From Elysia chlorotica (Eukaryota > Mollusca > Gastropoda > Plakobranchidae): a stretch of DNA of 64,000 bases. Of this stretch, positions 51,958 to 64,000 are shown one piece after another; position 1 is the first letter of the stretch, and each line of letters starts with the position of its first letter. The notes under the pieces were generated by a model. That model searched no databases. It was given only the letters and a program-made list of their open reading frames with translations, and was not told where the DNA came from. The stretch is taken from the NCBI GenBank assembly GCA_003991915.1, contig RQTK01000220.1, positions 292,641 to 356,640 on the forward strand. The letters run 5' to 3'. The position numbers and the translations under genes are program-made.

Positions 51958-52498
51958 TTTATTTGTATAAATCCTTGATATGAAAAAGTTTTAAACCAAA
52001 TTCTTTCTCGAGGATAATTATAGTCTATAAAATCTAAAATTGGAATTTTGGTGGTGGGCGTATCCAGCGATAAAACATTTCCAACCTAAATTATACTTTT
52101 TAAAAAGCGATTTTATAATGGATACAACTGTAGACGGCAAAACCAAAAAAGTTGTTGGCTTTTAGAAATGGCCTTTGGCATAATTCGTGCACTGCACTAA
52201 GAAATCACCGAATCATGTATTTCTGTCATCGCTTATATGCACAAATGCACGAAAACGCCAGGATCCTGTGTTTTCTTTGTATGTTTCCTTTTACACCGAT
52301 TTCTTTCATCCATGGATGATGCCGGTGTAGCGAAGCCATTTAAACTGAAGTTGGTTGTTCAAATTATATTATCGTTCGCTCTATATTGATACATATAGAA
52401 TTGAAATTTGCTAATGAACGATATTTTCTTTACACCGCTGTACATTTTGCTTGTCTCAGCATAAAAAAATCATAAAAATTCTTGCTATTTGTTTTTTT

Positions 52499-52499
<1 letters not shown>

Positions 52500-52541
<42 letters not shown>
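52500..52541. repeat. poly(T) tract
   Basis: 42 consecutive T; a second shorter run is at about 52607-52624. Confidence 0.9.
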
Positions 52542-52544
<3 letters not shown>

Positions 52545-52941
52545 TTTAACTTTGGAAGTTCCCTTTATAACTTAAGAAATAATTACTCTAATCATAGATA
52601 GCCAATTTTTTTTTTTTTTTTTTTGCCTTTAAAGAAACCTTCGACAACCGCTGCGGTTGCTATCGATTGAGCTCCTCAAGAAAGAAATGATTCATTTCAT
52701 TTCGGGTTTGAACGGTTTGATGACACTTCACAATTTTTAGAATTATATTTTCCGTAGGTACCTCTTTACATTGTCTTTGTTAATACTCATTACAAAACAA
52801 ACATGAGCAGAACACATAAACACATGCATTTTATCTGCTATTGATCGTTTCACAATTATAGGCTAATCTGTGCCATACAACACTTATTTGGTTTGTTAAA
52901 TGTTTAATAAGTGTGCTTTTATTTTCTTTGGTTTTGTGGGA

Positions 52942-52952
52942 TTTTTTTTTTT

Positions 52953-52983
<31 letters not shown>
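52942..52983. repeat. poly(T)-poly(G) junction
   Basis: 21 T followed directly by 21 G. The G run could form quadruplexes. Confidence 0.9.
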
Positions 52984-52984
<1 letters not shown>

Positions 52985-53417
52985 GGGAGTTGACCCAGTG
53001 ATGTTTTAGACGTCCTTGAAAGGTTAGGGTTTATTTATGTAACAAATGTATTCAACAAAAAGCTTGTGCATACAATTTAAAATAATTATTGCTAACGCCG
53101 TGATTCGCAACAATGAAAGTCTTGCTTAACTAGTTTTAAGTGTAAAATAAACATTAACAAGATCCGCTTACAGAGATTAAGAATAATTCTGCATGACATT
53201 ATTAATTTTGGGTTTCGATACCAGTTTAATTCATGCGAAGCAAGTTAAGCATAATTTAAAATGGCCTCTGTTTATCAGAGGTCACAAATATCTGGGTTAC
53301 CATAAAATATTATAGATTTAGTTTTAATGCAAGGACCTTCAGATACAAAAGTGTGGGTTATTTGAGTGTTATGTGGTAAAAGCACAAAGTTTACACAAAT
53401 GAGGCCGATGACATTGT

Positions 53418-53717
53418 AAACGATTCGGCTTAGAACTAGACACAACCGCCTCAACTATCACATGTACAACAAATTCAAAATAGGAAACTCTGCTAACTGT
53501 GGCTGTGGACGTGGACACCAAACAACAGAACATGTTCTACAAGAATGCAGACAACTTCAGGAGACAAGAAACAATTATTGGCCAGAAGAACATACCATGG
53601 AAAGAAAACTATATGGACCCTTGGTTGAGCTTCAAAAGACTGTGGATTATATACTAGATTCGGGACTTTCTGAGTAGTCATTTTCAAGTGAACTTAGAAG
53701 AAGAAGAAGAAGAAGCT
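53418..53717 (+). mobile_element. non-LTR retrotransposon 3' terminus (I/jockey-type)
   Basis: Translation reads TIRLRTRHNRLNYHMYNKFK, then CGCGRGHQTTEHVLQEC, a zinc-knuckle-like C-terminal motif, and KLYGPLVELQKTVDYIL before a stop at 53675-53677. A (GAA)n tail at about 53699-53716 marks the 3' end. 5'-truncated. Clade is an inference from motif style. Confidence 0.8.
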
Positions 53718-54640
53718 AGATTTATTTTTTGCAGAGGCCCCTAGTGGAAATCATGCAATATGGCTGTCTTCTGAGACGGAAAATCTGTAAATGTTCTTAT
53801 GTTTGTGAGTAACTGACACAACAACATAAATGGGGAGTCTTAATAACAAACAATCGATATATTTATTTATTTGAACAGACTAGAATTCGGCAGCCAGAGA
53901 GGGGAGAGAACTCTTAACCTTCAGATTAGATGCACTTTGTTGGTACGGGGTGGTCAGAAGTCTTTCCTTTTTGCCTTGAGTATACTAACCCACCGTGCAG
54001 TAAAAACAATTAGAGAAAGTGCATACGGATATACTTAGAGTTCGAGTTTTTATTTTCTGACAGTAACGAATGTAGTGTTATTTATAGGGATATGGTCTTT
54101 CCTTGTTCACCACTGACTGGGACGAAGCATACTTTATAGAAACATTATTCCACTATGTTACAACAGTTTGTCATACTTCAGTTCACAAAATAGTTAAGAA
54201 TATGTTTTAAGTTTGAGGGGTGTTGGGGTAAAAAAATTCCTTCATGTTATAAAGACGATAGCAATGCATTCAGAACCGCCCACCTTTTTTTTTATAGATA
54301 ATTACAGTGAATGATATATAATTAAATTATAATTAAAAAATTGTACATATTATAATCGCCCACGTAAGCACCTTTTTTTTCTTAAAGTAACACATTTGCA
54401 TTCCAAATGTTTTTATAATCAGATTGAAGAACAAGAATTGTATTTGTTTTAAATTGTTTTGACATCTAAATGAAAAATTAATTGCTTTACACACAGGTTG
54501 AAAGAAACTAAATTTAATTAACTTTATTTTATAAACACAAAGTTGCCTTTTACATGTGGAATTCGGCACAACGAATTGGATATGTCAAAAAATGTCATGT
54601 CAAGAAATTACGTTTGGGAAATTCTTTTGGCTTGAGGGTT
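53718..54640. other. AT-rich DNA, no gene seen
   Basis: No conserved coding, RNA or transposon signal was found. Confidence 0.4.
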
Positions 54641-54641
54641 T

Positions 54642-54660
54642 CTGTCTCTCTGTCTGTCTG

Positions 54661-54731
<71 letters not shown>

Positions 54732-54879
54732 ATCACTCCCTCTTCCTATACCTCTTTCTTTCTCTATTTGTCTATCTTTCTTTCTATCTCTCTTTTTATC
54801 TATTTATCTGTCTATATACCCTTCATTCTATCTCTCCCCGTCGTTCCTTCTCATAATTTTTTTATTCATTAATGTTTTC

Positions 54880-54911
<32 letters not shown>

Positions 54912-54912
54912 T
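54642..54912. repeat. (CT)n then (ATT)n microsatellites
   Basis: CT run at about 54668-54728, diverged CT/TCTA DNA, then ATT units at 54881-54911. The Leu/Ser/Phe-rich frame across 54556-55215 comes from this repeat and following T-rich DNA. Confidence 0.9.
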
Positions 54913-56267
54913 ATCTCCCTTCCTTGCTGTCTGATCTCCTGTCTGTGTGTGTTGCTCATACTTTCTCCATGTCTATTTTTCTCTATTGTTGCCATTAATT
55001 ATTTATATTGCCCTATCTATCTCTTGTCTCAAGGCGTGACTCTTTCCTTCATAGTTTTTCTTCTTTTCTTTTTTCAATTCATTTTCAGTCAACTTACTTT
55101 CGTCCGTACATCGCTTTGTTCTCTGATTTTTTTTTTTTTTTTTTACTATTTTTTTTCTTCAAGCCGCACAATGTTTATCTTTATCTTCCTAGAAACAATA
55201 ATAAAAGTGCCCTAATGTTTACCTTCTTCTCATTGCTTTTATTGTGTATATATTGGCTGTTTTGGTTTTTAATTTATTTATATTTTGTGTGTTTTTCTTT
55301 TGGTCGAGGTGCGAGAACTGATGCACACAGCGTTTATGCCGGAATCCTGTGTGATGGTGGAAAAAATTAAAACTTCCTGTATAGTGGGTGAATTGTCTTT
55401 AAATGAAATAATAATAATATAATACATAATCAGAAATCGGTATAGTCTTTGATTTAGCTGGGTTGATCGACTTTGAAATTCACTTGTAAGTCATAAGCCT
55501 CGTATTTATAACATTGCATTTTTTAGTCTATCAGATCGGCAAAATAATATTGCTGATTGTTTATTTAACTATACCTCTAAAATGTTAAAAGTTATTTTCA
55601 AAATCTTGATAATGACCAAAAAAAACACAATGTCAGGTCTTACTGGGCGTGCTCTGCATCTCAATACCTCGACAATCTGCATTAATTTAGTTATAGTTCG
55701 CAGGATTGCCTTCTTTATATAAAAAAAACTCTTTATTATGGCTTTGAACCAGGAAAGAGCGAAAATAAAACCTGACCCAGGTTTATAAAAAGAGTCATGA
55801 CGACACTTTGGTCCAGACTAGAATAGCTCTAGTGTGGGCTCTTAAAGCTGGCGAAAAGGTCGAACAAAACAAGGGCATGACATTACAAATAATTTTATTG
55901 ATATGGCAAGGCAAGCAGAATTTTTCTCCAGTCTAAAGGTGGGGGTGACCTTATAGATCTAGATTACATCAGGGATAGCGCGTCATCAGAGTTTAAAAAA
56001 ATGCTTGAAAAAAAATTCAGTGTTAGGTTCAACATAAAGAGCCCTGTTTGGCGATAAGTCATCTATAGAATTATTATATTCAAGGCACATTGATTGTTTG
56101 TTGGTTGTTGTTTTGTTTTTGGTTTTACTTCGTTCTTTGTTGTCGTTTTTTCAATGGGTTTGTTGCACTTAAATTAAAAGAATGAAGTTTATTTCAATGA
56201 ATCATTTGACATTTTGGCTAACAAGGTGCAGATCTGTAGCATAAGCGCAGAAAGCTCTCTCCTAAAT
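54913..56267. other. T-rich and AT-rich DNA, no gene seen
   Basis: A poly(T) run lies near 55128-55144. No feature is supported otherwise. Confidence 0.35.
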
Positions 56268-56440
56268 CGACCGGTTGGGTCGGTATCAGTTCAATGTGAC
56301 CGGCTGAGACACAAGTCATGGTATCCCCGCCCTGTCTCGTGTGTGGCGGCACATAAAATTGTCAGACGTCAGTCTTGGGATCTGTCCATAATATAGCCTA
56401 TATAGTGCTGACGTTGGACGTTAAACCAACTCAACTGCAA
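56268..56440 (+). repeat. SINE family 1, 3' two-thirds
   Basis: Starts at 'ggttgggtcggtatcagt', has 'gtcatggtatccccgccctg' and 'acataaaattgtcagacg', and ends 'gttggacgttaaaccaactc'. Confidence 0.9.
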
Positions 56441-57231
56441 CTACTCAAGTCTCCTGAATCTCTTTAATCTTGACATAAGTTTTCTAAAGATAATTTAGGA
56501 AAAAGGTAACGTTTGTCTGGCCACAACATGAATCACCAAAACAATTTAGTAGACACTCGTTTTTCCCATTATTGCAAACCATCTCGTGTCACGAGTTGAT
56601 GATGGGCATTGTTTTGTTGCACCTTGTAGATTATGATCAATGTCAAAATGAAAAAAAGGAAAAAAAGGAAACCTTATGATGACATATCCGTCGGTCGATA
56701 AATCAAAGGGCATAGCGATTAATATGGTTCTGGATAAGTCATCGATTTCTGTAACTACAGGACTGTCAATCAAAACCGCTAAGCCTTCCTTGAGCCCATT
56801 TTCATTAGAGCCGGTAGAAGTTTGCGAAAAATAGCAAAAATATAATTATAGATGAAGGGCCGTAAGTATAACGTCGCGGTAGTTTACGACTCGTCGTAAG
56901 TCCTTTTATTTTCTTAACTATTGTTACGACGAATTGTAAGCTGCCACGAAGCTGTGCTTACAGCCTCTATGCCCTAAAAACTTCGGTTGACACTTTTTCT
57001 CTTTAATTGTATGTATAGTGCCCTAGCTTTTCTTAAATGCTCTAAACCTTTAGTGTTTAAGAAATGGTATAGGACATTTTACAACTGTGCTGACGACTTG
57101 ATATTCATTCTAGAATATAAGTTGACATCATTAAGACATTCAATTGTAGCCATTCTAGAAACAATAATAGCAAACCATAATTCTTGATGTATTAAGCTCT
57201 AGGTAGATAACTCTCAACGTTTCTTTGTTTT
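56441..57231. other. no gene seen
   Basis: Contains a near-palindrome 'ttacgactcgtcgtaa' at about 56883-56898 with a related half-site about 40 bases later, possibly the end of a small inverted-repeat element. Confidence 0.3.
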
Positions 57232-57492
57232 GTTTCTTTATGTCCAACATCAGCACTATATAGGCTATATTGAGGACTCTGGGCGGCCCCCAAACTGACG
57301 TCTAACAATAATATATATTCAGGTGCTGCCACACGCGAGAAAGGGCGGGGAGACCTGGACTCCTGTCCTTGTCGGTCACATTATACTGACACTGAACCAA
57401 CCAGATGGGGACGAAATCGGAGAAAAAAATGTTGACCTGTTGTGGAATTCGAGGGAGACGAACACTCTACAATTTCAGCAAGTTCACCCCCA
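57232..57492 (-). repeat. SINE family 1, near full-length
   Basis: Contains 'ccaacatcagcactatatag', 'aaactgacgtctaacaa', 'cacattatactgacactgaa' and a decayed tRNA-like end. Confidence 0.85.
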
Positions 57493-58322
57493 GTTTAGTT
57501 AGTTTAGGCCTCTTGGTTCCATGTGAAGCATAGGCCGCAAAAACTCCCCTCCACAGCACTCGTTGGTTTGGTCTGCATCTGCGTGACAAGCTGTTTCCTA
57601 GCCTCTCCATTCAGACACGTTCCGTGCAGGTTCCACCGTTTGGCCCCATATGGTTCCAGGCGGTCCCTACATTTTCGTCTTTGTGGAGACCACCCACAGC
57701 ACAGCTCTGTATTTTCTCAGAATTATAGCCAATCCACTTCTATCTACGCCTCCTCACTTCTTTACGTATCTTCTCCTCCCCTTCCATTTCCAACACATAC
57801 CTCTATATTTAGTATGGAAGATGTCAATTTTTGTTTCTATTCTCATTTCTTAAAATTCCATGTCTTACATCCGTAAAGCAGGGTGACTGACATGACAAGG
57901 CTCTTTAAAAAAAAGCATAAATAATTTTTGGATTTAAAGACCAAATGTGTATGCAGAATTTGATGAGAAATTGTTGGGTTTTTTTTAACAAGGATTATAA
58001 TTGGAAAAAAGAAGACCAATTCGTTTGTGTTTACATCTATGAACACCTGCCGTTGTGTAGGTTAGAGACAGCGCAGTAAAACGATTACATGTGCTGTGAA
58101 AACCCTTTCTTAAACGGTAGATGAGTCATTGCACCGCTCAGATATGCACGTATGTGAAAACCACATGTATTCTGTTTTCGGCCTAATGCTTAAAATATTC
58201 CACAGTCAAATAGATAATTAGACACAAGGCAAGTAAACGGAGAAATCAATAATATTGTTAAGGCTTACGTTTATGTAAAAACATGTTATTAGTTTCACGT
58301 TTTTATGTTTCCCGAAGAACTC
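57493..58322. other. no gene seen
   Basis: The 117-codon frame at 57523-57876 has no domain I recognise and is probably chance or repeat-derived. Confidence 0.3.
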
Positions 58323-58420
58323 TAAATGCAGACAGGGGGCACAAGCTAAGATCTGAACCTTGGACATCTGCATGTCCGTTTGTCAGTCTAAGGTGCTACC
58401 TACTGAACAACCTGTCATCC
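58323..58420 (-). repeat. tRNA-derived SINE head, family 2
   Basis: Minus strand has 'aaggttcagatcttagcttg' followed by 'tgccccctgtc', the same post-B-box block as near 6478 and 8938. Confidence 0.55.
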
Positions 58421-60324
58421 CGGGTGTCACGTGGGCAGCCACAGGTCGGGGTGAAGAGTCAGACCAGGTGAAGCCCCCCGGCTGTTGCACCTTCTGTACA
58501 GACAGTTTACGCGTACGCTGTATTTACAAGGAGCTGCTGTCTGGGGTTATTTTGGAATACGTTCTGGTTAAAGAAGGGGTCGACGACCGTAGCTGGCTAG
58601 GTGCTGCACATTGCAATATCCTGGCCATAGAACTGGGTCAGGACCATCTGATTCCTGAGTAGGGGCGACTCACTGAACTGGCTAGGTTCAATCTGCTCTA
58701 GGTCTGCGGGTTGTGCGCCGGTCCTGCTGAACCAGACGCTCATTGAAAGCGTCAAGTCGACAACCCTGGCAGATAATCATTATAAGCACGGTTTTGTTAT
58801 GGTTTGGGGTTTTGTACGTATTTTTGTTTTGCATTCGTTTCGATCGCTTTGTCTGCGCCGAGTGCAGCTCCACTCATCGGTGATAAGCCTTAATTTCACC
58901 GGTTGTGTTTTGTGAAATGACCCAGTTTTTCTTTTCTTACGTGCATAAGAAAGAACGATTGCGAGCGTGTCAGGGCAACGGTCTTTTAACCACGTAGGTC
59001 AACTCTGTTTTGTTTTGTTTTTGTTCTGTCTTTGCCCCTTATAAAATATCAAGCTGACCACGAATCCATCATACATTTTAAAACTCTGGTGATAAAAACG
59101 GGAGATCAGCAAATTCTACAAGTATAATTTTGTCTTTGTCTACATTATATTAATTTGTTTTTGTTTTATTAGGAGGGGTGCAAAAAATGCAACATTGATA
59201 AGCATTAGTTATCTACGATGTTGAAATGAAGTGCCGTTGCTGAAGGCGCAGGCCCCTCTACTCGTATCACATTTATGATTCCATTAAAAAACAAACAAAC
59301 GAACAAAACTCGGGAGGTTGTCTTTTTTTATCGCATAATGAGCTTCCAAAGTCCAAATCAAGTTCAAGAGATTGGCAAAACCATGTCATGTCAGAACCAT
59401 TTTTAACTTCGGTGAAATGCACGTAGGCACCTAATTAAATAATCCACACACAAAATAAATAAATAAACGTTTTCATATAAAAAGACTATCTTGACCCTTT
59501 GAAATGTGGAGATAGACTGAGAAGAAACATATCAAGAAGGGTGGAGGAGCAATAAATTGTGGGATGTTTTTTTTTTTTTTATTTATGCAATAAAACACAG
59601 CAAGGAAGGTCCACAGATAAATAAGTTGCTACTTTGAACACATTCTCGATTTAAAAAAAAACAACTAAAAAACGTTTCAATTGTATTATGCACAGTTTTA
59701 GGTTTCGTCGGTATTTATTTACACAGTTCATCATGACCGAAACTAATGCTGCCATTATATTACCACACCATATGCTGTTAATTATTAAACAATATTGATT
59801 TTCTATTTTTATTCCATATATCTTGATCTCTATGTATCTTTTTCTCTCCCATTTCTCTCTGTGTCTATATAATCATAAAGTCGCCCCTCCCTCCATCTCT
59901 TCTCCCTCTCTTCTCTCACTTAATCTCTATCTCTATCTATCTATATATATATATATATATGTATATAGACATCTTTCTTTCTATCTTTTTTCCATAATCA
60001 CCACCTTTGTAAATCTAAGTAAACTTAACGTTGATTTTTGTTTTGGTTTTGTGTTGTGTGTGTTTTTTCCCTCCCTTAAATCGATCTGCAACCTCTTCAA
60101 TTCTCTACTCTAGCCATGTTTGACATCAGACATTCAACACAAAGTTCACATGAACCTGAACCGAAATGCATGCCCATGACCGTACAACAATATACATGTA
60201 AACCTGCCCCCTGTCGTCTGTCGACAGTGGGTCGAATTCCTCTTCGCTTCCCGACTTCGAAAAACAGGGCAAGGAATCTGATCCCTTAACAGGATTTGTC
60301 TCACTGTTCCGAGGTGGGAAGGGG
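58421..60324. other. no gene seen; (TA)n near 59943
   Basis: AT-rich with CT/TA-rich stretches. The 100-codon frame at 58360-58662 overlaps the SINE head and shows no family motif. Confidence 0.3.
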
Positions 60325-60590
60325 AGGGGCCACCTGGCGCAAGTGGTAGAGCGTTGCTCTCTCAATGAAGAGGTTTTTAGTTCGGGACCCATGATCGGTC
60401 TAAAATTTATTTGTCCGATTTCGTTCCCGGCTTGTTAGGTTGGTGTCAGTATAATGAAACAGGACTTATTGTATCCCCATACTGACTCTGTGTGTCAGCA
60501 CTTAATATTATTGCCAGACGATCGCTTTGGGGCTCGTACACAATATAGCCTATTATAGTGTATTATGAAATGTTATACAACAAACTGAAA
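60325..60590 (+). repeat. SINE family 1, full-length, diverged
   Basis: A tRNA-like head ('tggcgcaagtggtagagcg' A box, 'agttcgggacc' B box), then 'ggttggtgtcagtataatg' and a decayed tail with 'acacaatatagcctatta'. Confidence 0.85.
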
Positions 60591-60599
60591 CTCTAATGC

Positions 60600-60780
<181 letters not shown>

Positions 60781-61210
60781 CTCTTTCCTGCTCTCTCACA
60801 TCCCAAACACTCTCCCTTTGCCTCTGTATCAATCCACATACAGCACATACCTACCTATCTATCTGTTTATTTAATAGAATGTACCTGTCAACCTCCCCTG
60901 TCTCCTTTCTGCTCTCTTTACATATCATTGACAAATACTCTCTGTTTCTCTCGCTTCTAAACATCATTACTTCTGTTTCTATATTGGTTCTCTCCCTCTC
61001 TCCGGGTTTAACGTCTCCTAGGTTCCCCTGGGGGACCCTATACGGTGAGGGGTCCCCAGTACTTCCCATCCTCTACATTTATCCTATGGCAATATTGGGC
61101 AGTCACACAGAGTACACGTGAGTACAAATGCACCTGGGCGTATCGCGTGCACTTTTTGTCCTTGCCAATCCTGTCGACAGAAAAGAGGATGTCGAGCTAT
61201 CCCAAACTTA

Positions 61211-61239
61211 CCCCCCCCCCCCCCCCCCAAAAAAAAAAA
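61211..61239. repeat. poly(C)-poly(A) junction
   Basis: 18 C followed by 11 A; the reverse complement of the T/G junction type seen at 52942. Confidence 0.85.
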
Positions 61240-61330
61240 TAAAAAAAAATTAAATAAATAAATAAAAATAAAAAAGCTACACTGGCGTCGACAGGGCAAA
61301 GAGTGTTATCTTTAAGAAACTACCTTCCAT

Positions 61331-61367
<37 letters not shown>

Positions 61368-61418
61368 TTTTCCTCTCCTTCCTCCTTTTTTTTTTGGGTG
61401 GGGGGGGGGGGGGGGGGA
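61331..61418. repeat. (CT)n and poly(T)-poly(G) junction
   Basis: CT units, then about 10 T and a G run interrupted once by T. Confidence 0.85.
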
Positions 61419-61451
61419 TGTTCCTGGGGTAGAACTCCGCGTTTGCGCTCC

Positions 61452-61625
61452 CTACCTACTGGTTGGGTGCGTGTCAGTATAATGTGACCAGCTGAAACAG
61501 TAGTCATGGCATCCCCGCCCAGGCTCGTGTGTGGCAGCACATAAAATTGTCAGACGTTAGTCTTGGGGCCCGTCCACTATATAGTTTATATAGTGCTGAT
61601 GTTGGACGTTAACCAGCTCATCAAC
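61452..61625 (+). repeat. SINE family 1, 3' two-thirds
   Basis: Starts at 'ctggttgggtgcgtgtcagt' and ends 'gatgttggacgtta' plus 'accagctc'. It begins at nearly the same internal point as the copy at 56268. Confidence 0.9.
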
Positions 61626-61645
61626 AACTACAACCCTCTCTCTCC

Positions 61646-61647
<2 letters not shown>

Positions 61648-61671
<24 letters not shown>
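61648..61671. repeat. (AC)n microsatellite
   Basis: About 11 dinucleotide units. Confidence 0.85.
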
Positions 61672-61676
<5 letters not shown>

Positions 61677-62370
61677 TCTATCTCCTTTTTCCCCTCTTTG
61701 TTTCTCACTCTTGCACTTTACACAAGGTGTAAAGCAGACTAGTCCATAACTCTTTAGATTGACCAAGAATGGATTTTATCTTCTCTCTTCAGAGAATTAC
61801 CGGTAAGAGAAAAGTAAGTGAAATCCAGAAAAATAAAAAAGTCCAATGACTGCATTTGAATAATACACTACTCTTATGACTGCTGGCGAAATTCTAACAC
61901 TATTCGACTCCAACTTCACATAAAATGAGTTTTAGAGGAATATCCTATTTTCTCTTTATTTTTACGACCATGATAATTATCTTTTTTTTTTATTATTTTT
62001 TTTTTGTTTGTAACTGTCTTCTTCTGAAATGCTGTAAGCCTCTCCCTTCGATAAGGACATTCGAACTGATAAGGTTTTGTATTAAGTATTGTTATACTCT
62101 GTCTTGTCAGCTGATCAAAGATCAAGGTCTGAACTTAAGTAAACTAGTGAAAGAATGTAAGTCAACACACAAAAGCCTGTTTTATCTGTGTTATCTCTGA
62201 AGTGCCATTGGCTTTGTCACAGCACGTAGGCACATTAGATTTTTTATATGATGCAACCAGACCAAAATATTTTTATTTGTTTGGGTGACACAATCAATAA
62301 AGTCAGACCACTTCACTCCTGATCGTCACATGTGAGCATTTATTGCAATTTCATATGAATATAGCATTCT
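61672..62370. other. no gene seen
   Basis: AT-rich. The open frames at 61916-62200 on both strands show no family resemblance. Confidence 0.35.
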
Positions 62371-62388
62371 CCCTCCCTCTCTGTCTCT

Positions 62389-62458
<70 letters not shown>

Positions 62459-62558
62459 TTATTTCTCTCTCTCTCTCTTTTTCTTTATTTCTCTCTCTCA
62501 AAACACCCACACACACTGACATTTTCTTGTAGCTTATTCCGAGGGTCCTGTACAGGCG

Positions 62559-62616
<58 letters not shown>

Positions 62617-62682
62617 CCATTTATCTCATCTATCTATCTATCTATCGATCGATCGATTTATCTATTTATCTATCTATCTATC

Positions 62683-62713
<31 letters not shown>

Positions 62714-62740
62714 CTATCTATCTGTCTATCCATTTATCTC

Positions 62741-62790
<50 letters not shown>
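62371..62790. repeat. (CT)n and (CTAT)n array
   Basis: CT runs at 62393-62500 and 62562-62598, then about 190 bases of CTAT with short interruptions such as 'cgatcgatcgat'. Confidence 0.95.
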
Positions 62791-62793
<3 letters not shown>

Positions 62794-63753
62794 TCCAATG
62801 CAACTAAACAAATTACTTAACTGATCCGTGGTCTGTTTCGCCGCAACCTACAACATGTTTGTAATACGTAAGCCTCAGTTTAAGGCCAAAAGTTTACTAA
62901 AGTATAGTATCCTCGTTCTCTTTCTTTGTTGCCTGTGTCTTTCCTCCCTCCTTTCCTCTCTCTTTCTTTCTTTCTATTTCCTATTCTCGCTCTCTCTTTA
63001 TCTATCTCTCTGCCTCTCTCTCCACCCCTACCCCCCCCCCCCCCCCCTTTTTTTTCTATATCTAAATATATATCTCTTAACAGGTTAATCCAAAGGTCAG
63101 CAAGTTAAATTGAGGACATGTGCACTGTACTGTTAAGATATATCTGAGAGTTTGAAAACTGTACGAGGTAAGGAAAGTATAATTATAATTATGTATGTAT
63201 TTATCTATCTATATTATATATTTTAGTAGAATCGAGGGATTCTTCTCAAACGGCTCGAAGACGGCTCAACCTATAATTATGAAATTTTCACAGAAGCCAC
63301 ATCTTACTAAATACTTTGTTTAACTGATCCTTTTTTTATTGTATTATTTTTTCATAAATTTATTATAATTAAAAATAAAAATAAGCTTAGTTCGCTTTCG
63401 AATTTCCGGATCATCTTTTATAATAACGGATCTAGGCTTGGTTAGATCTATTCGTTGTCCATCGCCATGTACCAAGTTTTTAATAAGTCAAAGCTCTAAT
63501 GGCATAACTAGGCCCCTATCAGTTCGTAAATTCCACGCACTGCCTCTACCGCTGAACTTCACTAATCTATCTAGATCTAGAATCTAGGCTTTCGCAATCT
63601 TTCTAGATCTAAAATCTTGGCTTACTTGAGCAGTCTATCTAGATCAACAATCTAGGCTTAACTAATGAAAGGGTTTCATAGATCTAGATTCTATATCTAA
63701 TATCAAATCTAACACCTTTAGTTTGCCATTCCTACCAGTTCCACCGCACTACC
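62791..63753. other. no gene seen; poly(C)-poly(T) and TAGATCT-rich minisatellite
   Basis: A C17-T8 junction lies at 63031-63055. About 63540-63712 holds diverged units of roughly 50 bases with 'tctatctagatctagaatct' and 'aggctt'. Confidence 0.55.
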
Positions 63754-64000
63754 ACGAGGGGCGAATTGGCTCATGTGGTAGAGCGTTGGTCTTCAGATCA
63801 GGAGGCCCGCAGATTTTGTTTTGTCTGATATTCTTCCCCTGTAACTGGTTGGGTCGGTGTCAGTATAATTCTTGTTTGAATCTGATCAGCCACAAACTTT
63901 CTGACAATTTAGATTGTGTAAGGGGTGCGACTTTGTAATGTCAAACTTGATAGTTGTGACCAGCTGAGACAGAAGTCATGGTATCCCCGCCCTGTCTCGT
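63754..64000 (+). repeat. SINE family 1, cut by window edge
   Basis: The tRNA-like head 'ggctcatgtggtagagcgtt' is at 63771. 'ggttgggtcggtgtcagtat' is followed by about 85 bases of unrelated insert, then 'gtgaccagctgagacagaag' and the 'tatccccgccctgtctcgt' block up to the window end. Confidence 0.85.

Noticed and set aside
54556..55215. 219-codon hydrophobic frame that could look like a membrane protein
   Set aside because: Composed of CT repeat, ATT repeat and T-rich DNA; the residues are Leu/Ser/Phe/Ile only, with no polar loop pattern.
55652..55667. Possible USP47 first exon (ATG, five codons, then gtaaga) on minus
   Set aside because: Its donor phase is 1, whereas the next exon begins in phase 0; joining would give a stop almost at once.
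57523..57876. 117-codon frame with Cys and Pro
   Set aside because: No recognisable family, unclear codon bias, next to a SINE; likely chance or an unknown repeat.
58360..58662. 100-codon frame
   Set aside because: It starts inside a tRNA-like SINE head; no motif supports a protein.
60329..60400. Possible functional tRNA gene
   Set aside because: A and B boxes are present but arms do not pair well, and the sequence continues into the SINE family body. The same reasoning applies to 5208 and 63771.

Overview
The window is eukaryotic genomic DNA dominated by one long, intron-rich gene on the minus strand. Phase-consistent GT/AG splicing, long AT-rich introns, many (GA/CT)n microsatellites, degraded non-LTR retrotransposons and tRNA-derived SINEs all point to an animal. 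The protein is clearly animal, and the repeat style suggests an invertebrate, most likely a mollusc. That last step is inference from style, not from a marker gene.

The gene is an orthologue of USP47 (ubiquitin-specific protease 47; fly relative UBP64E). I could place 33 coding exons between 48,586 (5'-most found) and 14,491 (stop codon). Their lengths sum to 4,995 bases, and every junction phase agrees, giving 1,664 residues plus a stop. The catalytic Cys, His and Asp/Asn boxes and both zinc-finger CxxC pairs are present. The initiator exon, expected to encode some 30-50 residues, was not found. It may lie in 48.6-64 kb or beyond the window. The orthologue differs from the vertebrate protein mainly in a 1,605-base Ser/Gly-rich exon (24,501-26,105) that carries a canonical DSGxxS phosphodegron, an internal repeat and a proline run.

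Region by region. 1-14.4 kb: downstream flank with microsatellites, a C/A-rich minisatellite, a 5'-truncated Rex1/CR1-like retrotransposon bracketed by a 72-bp direct repeat, an L2/CR1-like remnant, and the putative 3' UTR of USP47. 14.5-48.6 kb: USP47, whose introns hold seven copies of one SINE family (all in the sense orientation), an RTE-like remnant in permuted order, a second Rex1-like fragment, CU-rich microsatellites and several local tandem duplications that fall on splice sites. One of these duplicates a whole 69-bp exon, and one makes three consecutive 5' splice sites. 48.6-64 kb: AT-rich DNA with no gene I can support, an I/jockey-type retrotransposon tail, more SINE copies, and long homopolymer and tetranucleotide arrays.

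There is no operon, CRISPR array or defence system, and I see no convincing second protein-coding gene. The most interesting signals are the splice-junction duplications inside USP47, the degron-bearing giant exon, and the SINE family.
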